Shown here piece by piece: positions 21,551 to 32,190 of a DNA stretch of 64,000 nt (the first letter of the stretch is position 1; each line of letters begins with the position of its first letter). The notes beneath the pieces were generated by a model. The model did no database searches. It was not told where the DNA came from and saw nothing but the letters and a program-made list of their open reading frames with translations. The stretch lies in NCBI GenBank assembly GCA_039707655.1, contig CM077671.1:244356595-244420594 (forward strand). The letters run 5' to 3'. The position numbers were made by a program, and so were the translations under genes. This DNA comes from Elymus sibiricus (Eukaryota > Streptophyta > Magnoliopsida > Poales > Poaceae).

Positions 21551-24359
21551 GGAGACCAAAAAGGGAAGTGAGAAACGAGATGACTGCTTCGCCCTGTAAA
21601 CTATGCATGATCTGATGACCTCGCCTTTCTCCTTTTAAAGGTTGGGAGCATATCCTTGAATCCTTCCGATGCGCATGGTATTCTCATGTTCCCCTGAAGG
21701 GTGGTATCAATACGGCTACTCGATGCACTCGAGCTACAGAGATCGCATGTGTGCCACAAGACCGCGAAGGCAATTCCTGTTGCGCACCTAGGGCGAGCCA
21801 AGAAAATGCGCACTCCCCGCGCATTTTGTGCCAACCCACTTTGGGATTTTTAGGTTGTTTGTCCATGTCAGTTTTGGGAAGGTCTTAGAACCTTCCATGC
21901 ACCGAACTTTAAAAAAAAATCCCTACAGTTTTTTTGCATTTTTATTTGTTTGTCCCTTTTTTTCATTTTTCATTTTTTACATTATTGCTTTTTTATTTTC
22001 CAATTTTTTAAACAGGGTTCATTTTCAAGTTCATAACTTTTTTGAAATTTGGAAACATTTTTCATAATATGAAAGCATTTTTTTTGAATTCATGAACGTT
22101 TTTTGCAATTTGGGATAATCCTCTGGAATGTAAGAACCATTCATTTGAATTCGTGAACATTTTACAATTTTAAAATTCATGATTTGTTAAACTTGGGACA
22201 TGTTTTAAATGCGAGAATATTTTTACCAAAAATTCATGAGTTTCTATATTTGTGATGTTTACCAAAATAAAATAATGTCCAAAAACCCGATAAAATGGTA
22301 GCCTCGTAGTCTTTTTTTTTCAATTGCTACTGAAATGATGTTAGATTTTTAGCCTTTCCTAGTGAACGCCCTTAGGTGCATCAGATCCCATATGTGAATC
22401 CTAAAGCATTCACCCCCACACATCCTTTTGAGCGAACTAGAAGTTGATGGCATTAAACGGTTCGCTCGGGATGACAATCTGAGCGAACACATCTAGAATG
22501 GGTAATTCTATTTTCAGAGCATTTCAAATTTCACCATTTCACATTGTAGCATGGCAAATCCTTTCTTCCGGCATGGCAATTTTCCTTTTTAGGCTGGCAA
22601 TTCTCTATGTTGCATCATGGCAAATCCAAGACAACGCATGTAAATTACTCTATTGAGCATGACAAATCCCTGCCAATCTTTTGTGTTAGCATATCAATTT
22701 CTTTCTTTACTACAAGGCAAATATTTTAGAATAGCATGACAAATATATCACATATATAATGATAATTCCCGAGCATTCAATGTGAATGGTTTATTTGAGA
22801 GAACACTCCTAGATCACGGCGTTCACTCTAAAAGTTGTCCCATAAAAAATATTTCGCTTGGATGATCTCCCTTTACGTTATTGGGTCTTTTTTAGTCAAG
22901 CCTCACAGTCCTTTACTGGGACGGTCCAGTTAGCGCATTACGGAGGGCGAGGAGTGTCGAAATCACTAGTTAAGTGGTACCCCTTATAAGGGTTACTTTC
23001 ACCTCCTCTGTTTGTGATGTGACATTTGTTGCAACCATTTTTTTGAGGTTGCTTACCACATACACCATATAGTAATACTTGTCGCAATCAGAGAGTTTTG
23101 GTGGGATTTATGTCCACACATGGGTGAGTTTGTTTGTGCTTTTTTTTCTACTTTTTATTTTTTTTTCAAAACATTTTATCTCTTGTACCACGCATCCAAA
23201 TAACGAACTGTTTTGACCGTTGTATTTCTTGCATCAAGCTCTTCGAAATTAGATCCAATGTTGATAGATTTTCACAAACTTTTTAGAACGAAATCTACAC
23301 TTCCAACTAGTAGTAACTTGTGCTTCCAAACTATACTTACAATTTCTTCCAAGTAAATTAACTTGTGCTTGAACAAAAGAAACAGAAACCGAAAATCTGA
23401 AAACAGAAAACCTAAAAAAAGACGTGAACCAGAAAAACCCGCGGAAGCATACCTCACTTTTTTAAGAAAGCACGGAATCACAATTTGTGCATCACGTGGA
23501 AGCACATTTGTGCTTCACTTTTTGCACACGTTTAGACTCAACATCATCTTACAAAATACGTCGAACAATTAATACTTCCGCATAGAGTTGTGTACTACGT
23601 GGACGACAATTAATATGGATAGAAGGAAGTATATCAATTATCAACGTTCAGTTAATATCCTACATAACATACACATGCAATAAATATTCGGCATAAATTG
23701 CAAGTACATGAATACTGGTATACAGAAATTACGACGCATGCGGCTAGCTATTTTACATTGTGACAAGGAGTTTTGATGCTGCCCCTTCACTCGATTTACA
23801 TGTGAAATGATATCCACATTGAAGAACTGCTCTCGAATTCACACATATAATGTGTATGTACCATTGGCGGTGAATCCCTTGGACAGCACAAGAAAATAAT
23901 CAAAATATACATATACGCTGCTACGCATACGTCATTCGATCACTAACTTTTTGGATGAAAAATCGCCGGAAAGAGAAAAATTAGAAAGGGCTCTTTCAGG
24001 CTGGGCCGTGACCGACCTTACTTGGGCTTGCCTTAGAGCATCTAAAACCATAGTTAGCTAATTTTCTGCATTGTCTCAAAAAAGGCTAATTTTGTGGAAA
24101 AAAAACGATCATAGTTAGCTAATCCGAGTCTCTATATGTCCGCGGACGCATCCGGACACGCTTACCGACGGGCATCCTAATTGGTGTTTCAGGCGCCAAC
24201 TCGCTAAGCTGGCACTCACATAACCGCTTCACGTGGGCTGGGCTGGCAAGCGAGCTGGTTGCTCGCTCCTCCTTTCATTCGCTCGCTTCAACCCTTTTCT
24301 TCGATCGTGCAATGACCATCGTACGATATGTTCACTGTCCAAACGTTTCACCAGTGACT
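21551..24359. other. Intergenic repeats, no gene
   Basis: Contains another stretch of 'gaattcatgaacgtttttt' phrases (about 21950-22260), a cluster of 'gcatggcaaat' phrases (about 22540-22760), and 'gtcgaaatcactagttaag' plus 'gggttactttcacctc' near 22955-23000, a phrase I associate with common Triticeae repeats. Short open frames are featureless. Confidence 0.5.
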
Positions 24360-24900
24360 GGTTGACTTCAAAAAACAAATGTGGGTCTAAAAAATTATGA
24401 ATTTGAAAAAATCTCATGAGTTTTAAAAAAGTTCACAGATTGAGAAACGTACATGGATTTAAAAAAGTTCGTGGATTTCACGAAACTGGGAAAAAGTTCA
24501 CGAATTAGAAAAAGTTCATCAATTTGGAAAAAGAAGTACATCAAATTTTGAAAAAAGTTCACGGATTTGAAAAAGGTTCATCGACTTTGAAAAAAGTTCG
24601 TCTATTTTGAAAAACAGTTCACAAAATTTAAAAAGTTCATCAATTTTGAAAAAAACTTAATACATTTTGAAAAAAAGGTTCATCAATTTTGGAAAAAGTT
24701 AAATGATGTTAAAAAGAGTTCATGGTTTTAAAAACGTTTGCGAGTTTTCAAAAAAAAGTCATAAAAGTTGAAAAGAGCTCGTGGATTTGAAAATAAAAAC
24801 ATGGATTTAAAAAAATATGAATTTGAAAAGAAAGTTCATGAAATTCATAAAATGTTCACAAATTTAAGAAAAAGTTCACTGTTTTAAAATTTTGGTTTTT
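24360..24900 (-). repeat. Degenerate 'TTCATGAACTTTTTCAAA' array, right (inverted)
   Basis: Plus strand shows many copies of 'gaaaaaagttcatgaattt' and 'aaaaagttcacgaatt', the reverse complement of the array at 19060-19760. Confidence 0.8.
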
Positions 24901-25424
24901 TAGAAAAATAAAATAAAAAGGAAAGTATATGGAAAAAACGGACGAACAAAAACTGAAAAACAAAAAACCAAGTAGGTTCACAGTGGTTATTGCTATATTT
25001 GTAGAAGAATAAGAAGCTAACCAGGCACAATAGGAATGTTGTCCAACTCGTTACGGTGCTTGTACTAAGCCCTACTGGTGGGAGCTCGAATCCCGGTGGG
25101 CTCTTCTTTTTGAAAGGATATATAGAAAGGAAAAAAATTGTAAAGGGTTCGGCCGAGGGCGGAGGGGGGTGCACCTGTTTGGAATATTGAAGTAACAGGC
25201 GCCTTGAGTGCCTGATAGGAAATGCCCTTGCGGGCAGCGTCGGACACTTTCTCAATTGTCCTCCTCTACAACCATAATCCCCATATCTCGATACGCAAAT
25301 ACTGCAAATCCATGCACACCCATCATATAATGCAAATTCATCACAAATTCAACGTTACAAAGAAAATGACAATTCATTATATGCTAAAATAAAATTCAAC
25401 ACTTCATGCATAAATAGACGATAC
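24901..25424. other. Intergenic DNA with a tRNA-like B-box
   Basis: At about 25083-25100 the sequence AGCTCGAATCCCGGTGGGCT resembles the TPsiC arm/B-box of tRNA genes (GGTTCGAANCC). I see no full cloverleaf, so it may be a tRNA-derived SINE remnant or chance. No gene. Confidence 0.35.
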
Positions 25425-25439
25425 ATGCATGACTCAATG

Positions 25440-26022
25440 ACTTCAGTTGTCGCTGTCATTGATCCTCTTATTTATGCGGACCAACCACTTCTTCCCTTCC
25501 AATCCAAGAGGTCGATGTCTTGCAACATGATCCTCGACTCCTCAACCTATCTTGCAAGCCTCAACTTCTCTCTCTCGAACTCAAGTCCTTGCAATGTCAT
25601 CATTTGTTCAAGATCCCATTTTGCAACCTTCTCTTTCCTATCCAATTCTATTTTGTCCTTCTCCAAGGTCAACCTATCTCAGTCGAACTCCATCTTCTCC
25701 CTTTGCACATCGATAAACATCTTGTACCTTTCTCCTTCTTCACCTCCTTGATAGAAAAATGTCTGTCCAAGTGGCGGACAATTTGCTTGGCGCGCCTTCA
25801 CGCGCCACCCTGTCCTTCTCCCGCTTGTTCCCCTTGACCTCCCAGTTTCTCTTCGGTACAGTTGCTTGCATGTCTGCCCAACAATTTTCTTCTAGTTCCT
25901 CATTCAATCCAATTTACTGAGTGGAGCTAGACCCATTATTTTTCTTCATCGTCTTAGTGCGATTTTCAATCTCCTCGAGGAAGGTTTTCCACTTGGGTTT
26001 CCCATTGTGAACTTCATCCAAC
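25440..26022 (-). pseudogene. NAM-associated/trihelix-like protein, C-terminal part
   Basis: Minus-strand reading gives DEVHNGKPKWKTFLEEI, ENRTKTMKKNNGSSS, then a coiled-coil-like stretch (EKDKIELDRKEKVAKWDLEQ) and a conserved-looking end near INKRINDSDN. This is the layout of grass proteins with a 'No apical meristem-associated C-terminal' domain, often seen with DNA transposons. In-frame stops (e.g. after HREKMEFD and LRLAR) show it is dead. The upstream part resumes at 41776, beyond the Copia element inserted in it. Confidence 0.7.
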
Positions 26023-27183
26023 TGTTGGAAATATGCCCTAGAGGCAATAATAAATTGGTTATTATCATATTTCCTTGTTCATGACAAACGTCTATTATCC
26101 ATGCTAGAATTGTATTGATCGGAAACTCAGATGCATGTGTGGATACATAGACAACATCGTGTCCCTAGTGAGCCTCTACTAGACTAGCTCGTTGATCAAA
26201 GATGGTTAATGTTTCCTAACCATAGACATGAGTTGTCATTTGATAACGGGGTCACATCATTAGGAGAATGATGTGATGGATAAGACCCAACCGTAAGCAT
26301 ATCATTTGATGGTGTTAGTTTATTGCTACTGCTTTCTTCATGTCAAGTATCTGTTCCTAAGACCATGAGATCATGCAACTCCCTAACACCGGAGGAATGC
26401 CTTGTGTGTATCAAACGTCACTTCGCAACTGGGTGATCATAAAGGTACTCTACAGGTATCTCTGAGGGTGTATATTGGGTTGTCATGGATCGAGACTCGG
26501 ATTTTTCACTCCGTATGATGGAGAGGTATCTCTGGGCCCACTTGGTAATACAACATCACAAGAACCTTGCAAGCAATCTGACTAAGGAGTTAGTCACGGG
26601 ATCTTGTATTACGGAATGAGTAAAGAGACTTGCTGGTAACGAGATTGAACTAGGTATGAAGATACCGACGATCGAATCTCGGGCAAATAGCATACCGCTG
26701 GACAAAGGGAACTGAATACGGGATTGACTGAATCCTTGACATCGTGTTTCGACCGATAATGATCTTCTTGGAATATGTGGGAACCAATATGGGCATCCAG
26801 GTCCCGCTATTGGTTATTGACCGGAGAGGTGTCTCGGTCATGTCCACATGATTCACGAACCCGTAGGGTCCGCACGCTTAACGTTCGGTGACGCTAGAGT
26901 AGTATTGGGATATTCACGTTGGTGACCGAATGTTGTTCGGAGTCCCGGATGAGATCCCGGACGCCACGAGGAGCTCCGGAATGGTCCGAAGGTAAAGATT
27001 TATATATGGGAAGTCATATTTTGGCTACCGAAAATATTCGGGTTTTACTGGTATTGTACCGGGAAGCTTCCGGAAGGTTCTAGAAGGTTCCGGAGGGTTT
27101 CGGAGGAGTCCGGAATGTTCCCTCCAGCACCTAGGGCGTGCATGGGCTGTAGGGGGCGCCATAGCCTTATTGGGCCAGGCGCA
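26023..27183 (+). repeat. Copia 5' LTR, first segment
   Basis: Begins TGTTGG and matches the 3' LTR (40010 onward) closely. It is broken after GCGCA at 27179-27183, the target duplicated by Gypsy A. Confidence 0.95.
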
Positions 27184-28753
27184 TGATACGTCTCCAACGT
27201 ACCTATAATTTTTGCTTGTTTCATGCTGTTATATTATCATTCTTGGATATTTTCCAATCATTTTATAACAAATTTATATCATTTTTTGGGACTAACCTAT
27301 TGACATAGTGCCAAAGTGCCAGTTGCTGTTTTTGCTTTTTTTTACTTCGCAGAAAATCAATACCAAACGGAGTCCAATAACGACGAAACTTTTTGGAGAT
27401 TTTTTCTGGACCAGAAGACACCCAGTGGGCCAAAGAAGTGTCGGGGGAGTGGTCCGAGGAGACCACAACCCACCAGGGCACGCCAAGGGGGGGGGGGGGG
27501 CGGCGCGCCCTGATGGGTTGTGCCCTCCTTGGGGCCCCTCTCCACCGCCTCTGATTCCTATAAATTCCCAAATATTCCAAAAACCGTAGGGGAGTCGACG
27601 AAACACAATTTCAGCCGCCGCAAGTTCCAGAACCTCGAGATCCAATCTAAACACCATCACAGAGGGGTTCATCTTCCTCATAGGTGCCTCTCCGATGATG
27701 CGTGAGTAGTCCACCATAGACCTACGGGTCCGTAGGCAGTAGCTAGATGGCTTCCTCTCTCTCTTATGATTCTCAATACAATGGTCTCTTGGAGATCTAT
27801 TTGATGTAAACTTTTGCGGTGTGTTTGTTGGGATCCGATGAATTTTAGTTCATGATCAGTTTCTATCCATGAATATTATTTGAGTCTTCTTTGATCTCTT
27901 ATATGCATGATTACTTATAGCCTCGTATTTCTTCTCTGAATCTTTGGTTTAGTTAGGCCGACTAGATCGATTTTTCTTGCCATGGGAAGAGGTGCTTTGT
28001 GATGGGTTTGATCTTGCGGTGTTCTTTCCCAGTGACAGAACGGGCAGCAAGACACGCATGTATCGTTGCTATTAAGGATAACAAGATGGGGTCTATTCCT
28101 ACATGAATAGATCTTGTCTATATCATGTCATCGTTCTTATTGCATTACTCCGTTTTCCATAAACTTAATACACTCGATGCATGCTGGATAACGGTCGATG
28201 TGTGGAGTAATAGTGGTAGATGCAGGCAGGAGTCAGTCTACTTATCTTGGACGTGATGCCTATATAATGATCATCGCCTTGGATATCGTCATGACTATTC
28301 GATTTTCTATCAATTTCCCAACAGTAATTTGTTCACCCACCGTGCACTAATGAGAGAAGCCACTAGTGAACCCTACGGCCCCCGGGTCTACTTTTCCAAC
28401 CTATTGCTTTCCGATCTACTTTTTTGCAATCTTTGTTTTTAGATCTACAAAACCAAAAACCCAAAAACATATTGATGCATATTTGCTCTTTTATTTTGTG
28501 TTCTTGAGAGATCTATCTCTCCTATCTATCACTACCTAATCTATATTTTTACCGTAGAGAGATTGACAACCTCTCTTTCGCGTCGGGTTGCAAGTATTTG
28601 TTGTTTGTGTGCAGGTGCTGCTTATTGGGTGGTGGTGATCCTCCTACTGGTTCGATAACCTTAGTTTCATAACTGAGGGAAATACTTACCGTCACTATGC
28701 TGCATCATCCCTTCCTCTTTGGGGAAATACCGACGCAGTCTCAAGCCACGTCA
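27184..28753 (+). repeat. Element A 5' LTR
   Basis: 1570 bp. About a dozen substitutions from the 3' LTR in the first 300 bp by eye and fewer after that. A G-run at 27488-27500 replaces the GGGGGGCCCC of the other LTR. Confidence 0.95.
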
Positions 28754-28763
28754 AAGGAATTTC

Positions 28764-28780
28764 TGGCGCCGTTGTCGGGG
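28764..28780 (+). promoter_or_regulatory. Element A primer-binding site (tRNA-Asp type)
   Basis: TGGCGCCGTTGTCGGGG, complementary (one mismatch) to the 3' end of plant cytosolic tRNA-Asp (CCCGGCAACGGCGCCA), ten bases after the LTR. Confidence 0.8.
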
Positions 28781-29008
28781 AGGAAGCGGTCTCTTCTACG
28801 TGCCTATCGTAGGCGCCGAGGGGACTCCATCATCATCTACCAGGTTCCTAATCACAAATCCCATCTCCTTGCAATTACATTATTTGCCATTCGCCTCTCG
28901 TTTTCCTCTCCCCCACTTCACCAGTTTGCCGTTTTATTCGCCCTCTTTTTTGTTTGCCTTTTTCTCGTCGGATCTCTTCCTTGTTTGCAATCTTGTTTGC
29001 TTGTCACC

Positions 29009-29704
29009 ATGAGTGATTTTGGTATGGCAGAAACGGATGATGGCAGGACTCATAAAATTGGACGTCTTGTTAATCTGGATTCTAAAACTTTTGTTTTGGG
29101 GCAAGGGAACGTTATAGGAAAAGAAACCATCCAAGAGTTTTTCAATTGCGTTGGGAATTTGACTTTCGATGATACTCCTATATTGAAAAGAACTAAATCT
29201 TATGCGGAAGCTATCTCGACGCTAGTTTTAAAACTTGAAAATAGATTTATTCGTACCCATACTACCTTGCAAAGATTGTTTTATGAGCTACCCATCATAA
29301 AGAATCCCAAAGCTAAGAAGTTAGCTACCCTTGTTCTTATGAATGAATTTGATCACATAATACGGGAAGCTAGGGAGATCTTTGACTTTTATGGTATGAG
29401 CCGTGAAAAAACGGTAATAGGAGAAATCCTTTACAATAGTGATTACATGATGAGATATTTGCTTGGAAATAATCAAATTTTTGATGAGAATCTCAAAAAG
29501 GAAGTCCCCGTTTTAGACATGATCCAACAAGTTTTCAATGATGTGAACCAACAATATTCATGGATCGTGGCCGGTAATCAAAGGGGGTACGTAGAGGGAC
29601 AACTTGATAGTGCTAAGGTTGCTATGGATGATGTGTTTCAAGTTTTATTTGCAAAACCTCTTGACAAAAGCACCTCATCCAAAACCAAGGATGACAATAC
29701 TTGA
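29009..29704 (+). CDS. Unknown 231-aa protein of Gypsy element A
   Basis: I do not recognise this protein. The ATG at 29009 (MSDFGMAETDDGR) is chosen because the leader up to this codon aligns with element C, whose gag begins at the same place; the frame itself is open from 28697. The product looks soluble and largely helical (SYAEAISTLVLKLENRF, KKLATLVLMNEFDHIIREA, NQRGYVEGQLDSAKVAMDD). It has no zinc knuckle, no protease DTG/DLG motif, no RT, no membrane segment. The last codons (KTKDDNT) are shared with the end of the gag-protease frame of element C (AKTKDDNT), so the ORF is spliced precisely between a retained start and a retained end. It could be a diverged capsid-like protein or a captured sequence. 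The uninterrupted frame, despite nearby non-coding decay, suggests recent or selected coding. Confidence 0.7.
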   Translation: MSDFGMAETDDGRTHKIGRLVNLDSKTFVLGQGNVIGKETIQEFFNCVGNLTFDDTPILKRTKSYAEAISTLVLKLENRFIRTHTTLQRLFYELPIIKNPKAKKLATLVLMNEFDHIIREAREIFDFYGMSREKTVIGEILYNSDYMMRYLLGNNQIFDENLKKEVPVLDMIQQVFNDVNQQYSWIVAGNQRGYVEGQLDSAKVAMDDVFQVLFAKPLDKSTSSKTKDDNT

Positions 29705-30361
29705 ATCTATGCGTTATGCCTAGCTAGGGGCGTAAAACGATAGCTCTTGTTGGGAGTCAACCCAATGAATAAATAAAATTTTACTTTTTCCTTTCTGTTT
29801 TTGAGTGTTGACACAATTATGCCTCTGTTATGATTGTGTTTTTATGGTTTATTTAGTGTTTGTGCCAAGTAAAGCCTTTAGGATGATTCATAGGATGAGT
29901 AGAAGCGATGCTGAATCTGAAACAGAAACTTTGCGTCCAGTATATGAATTTTCATTTTTTACTGGAACATGATCTTGAGCTGAAATTTTAACAAAATGTT
30001 GCTCTACAAATTCCTTACGTTGTTCTAATTTTGCAGAATTTTTAGAGTTACATAAGTATGGTTAGAGTACAAATTACTACATACTGTTTTGTTTAAGACA
30101 GATTCTGTTTTCGTTGCATTGTGTGCTTGTTTTGATGAATCTATGGGTTATATTGAAGGTTATGAGCCATGGTAGAGTTAAAATACAGTAGGTATAATGC
30201 AATAATAAAATATGAATGGGTTTGCAACAGCACCTAAAGTAGTGATTTGCTTTATTATACTAACGGATCTCACGAAAATTTTGTTGAGTTTTGTGTGATT
30301 GAAGTTTTCAAGTTTTGGGTGAGATCACGATGGATGAAGGAATAAGGAGTGATAAAAGCCT

Positions 30362-30446
30362 AAGCTTGGGGACGCTACCACATCCCCAATATATATCCAA
30401 AGAGAACAAGCAACTAAGCTTGGGGATGCCCCCGAGTGGCATCCCC
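30362..30446 (+). ncRNA. PPT-like stem-loops in element A
   Basis: Two motifs AAGCTTGGGGA... occur here. The second forms GGGGATGCC (30422-30430) paired with GGCATCCCC (30438-30446). The first is GGGGA(C)G...CATCCCC (30368-30387). The same phrase is found just before the 3' LTR (about 32177-32190) where it serves as polypurine tract. Equivalent structures lie in element C (49514-49537, 49571-49596) and E1 (about 46094-46190). Confidence 0.7.
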
Positions 30447-30627
30447 TCTTTCTTCTAACGACCATCGGTATTTTACTTGGAGCTATATTTTTATTCGTCA
30501 CATATCATGAGTTTTGCTTGGAGCGTCTTGTATCTTTGCTTGCTTTGTTTGTTAGTTTGTCACCTGTATCCTTGCTGGACACACCTATTTGATAAATCCA
30601 AAATCATGCTATGATTTTTTAGAATTT

Positions 30628-30854
30628 CTCTATGTGCTTCACTTAAACTTTTTGAGCTATAGAATTGCTCTAGTGCTTCACTTATATCTTTTTGAGCACG
30701 GTGTGCTTGGAAATTTTTGTAGAAATACTCTCATGCTTCACTTAGATTAATTTGAGAGTAGGTAAATTTTGGATAAATCCTCTCATGCTTCACTTATACC
30801 TTTTTGAGAGATGAAATCTTTATGCTCATGTGCTTCACTTAAATTTGTTTGAGC
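30628..30854 (+). ncRNA. Tandem hairpin cluster in element A 3' region
   Basis: Five consecutive units share the loop phrase TGCTTCACTTA. Four have clear stems: TGCTC/GAGCA (30666-30670/30694-30698), ACTCTCA/TGAGAGT (30727-30733/30753-30759), CTCTCA/TGAGAG (30780-30785/30805-30810), GCTCA/TGAGC (30824-30828/30850-30854). Stem pairs change together between units. Homologous clusters lie on the minus strand at about 45775-45930 (E1) and 49090-49330 (C). Confidence 0.75.
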
Positions 30855-31431
30855 TTGCCAAAAAGCAATGGCAATATATGAAAACTAGTCCCAAAGTGAT
30901 AGATATCCAAGGTGGATATAATAAAAACTTTCATGAAGATCATTGGGGAAATTAAACTTGATTCCTTGTAATAGTTTTGAAACATGATGATAGTAATATG
31001 TGAGTCATGTTAGTGAGTAATTATGCTTAGTAGGAATATTGGTGTTAAGGTTGGTGATTCCCTATGCATGCACGAAAGTCAATAGTTATGCAATGAAGTT
31101 ACATCCTACCTGTGGTGCATTATTCGGTGTTAGTTATGCTCAATGCTCGCTTATGTGAATTTCGTTTCTTGGTTTGGTTGCTTCCCAATCTATTTGCTAG
31201 CCTCCATTTGTACTAGAAATACTACTTGTGCATCCAAAATCCTTAAACCAAGTTTTGCCTTATGAGTCCACCATACCTACATATATGCGGTATTTCCATG
31301 CCGTTCCAAGCAAATTTGTATGTGCCATCTCTAAATTTTCAAAATAAATTTTCTCTTTTGTGTGCCCGTACCGCTCATGAAACGGTGGGGAGTGTCCAAT
31401 ATTTTTCCATGCTAGATGTGTTATTCTCAAG

Positions 31432-31751
31432 ATGAGTGTTTATTCACTTGTCATTGCACGAGAGTGCGGCGGTAATAGGGATGCCCATTCCCGAAATGAA
31501 AAAGAAAAAATATTTACTTTATGTTGTCAAATAATAAATTCCTTGGAAAGTTTTGGTATGGAAGGCAACCGTGGATACGGCCCGCCATGGAAAGTGAAAG
31601 TTTGGTGGAAAAAGGAATAAACTTTATTTTCTGTTTGGGAACCGCCTATGATATATCTAGCATGGAAAGTATTGTGAGCTACTTTGTCGTTTTCGTTGAC
31701 AGGAAAAGCATGCCACCCAAAATATTTTTTCTCTCTCAATTTAAACCTTGA
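31432..31751 (+). pseudogene. Short conserved 3' ORF, frameshifted (element A)
   Basis: Starts MSVYSLVIARECGGNRDAHS, shifts frame near 31520, and continues MLSNNKFLGKFWYGRQPWIR and VVFVDRKSMPPKIFF. It aligns with the 137-aa open frame of element C (48108-48521). No domain recognised. It may be a small accessory protein of the family or a conserved non-coding segment that is open by chance. Confidence 0.5.
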
Positions 31752-32190
31752 GCTCTGGCACCTCTACAAATCACTACTTCCCTCTGCGAAGGGCCTATCT
31801 ATTTACTTTATGCAATTTTTATTTTTTGCTTTGAGTCTCCATCTTATCTTATAAGCACCAACTAGGGGGCACTATGATCGTACTTGAGCATTGGGCATAG
31901 CTAATATTTGAGTGTGTTTCATGAATGGATCAATGATTGAGCATGATGGGCTAGGGATAACTTTCTTTAGTGTTGATATTTTGAAAGACGTGGTTGCTTG
32001 TTGACATGCTTGAGTATTGAAGTCATTATGTTAAAACTAGACTATTGCTTTGAATCACTTACAAGTCCAAATGTCCACGCTATACAAAAGAAAAGAATAT
32101 GATGAACATGTTAGGCAGCATTCCACATCAAAAATTCTGTTTTTATCATTTACCTACTCGAGGACGAGTAGGAATTAAGCTTGGGAATGC

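Noticed and set aside
25425..25837. Plus-strand open frames of about 105 aa
   Set aside because: Antisense to the NAM-like pseudogene, whose minus-strand reading is recognisable.
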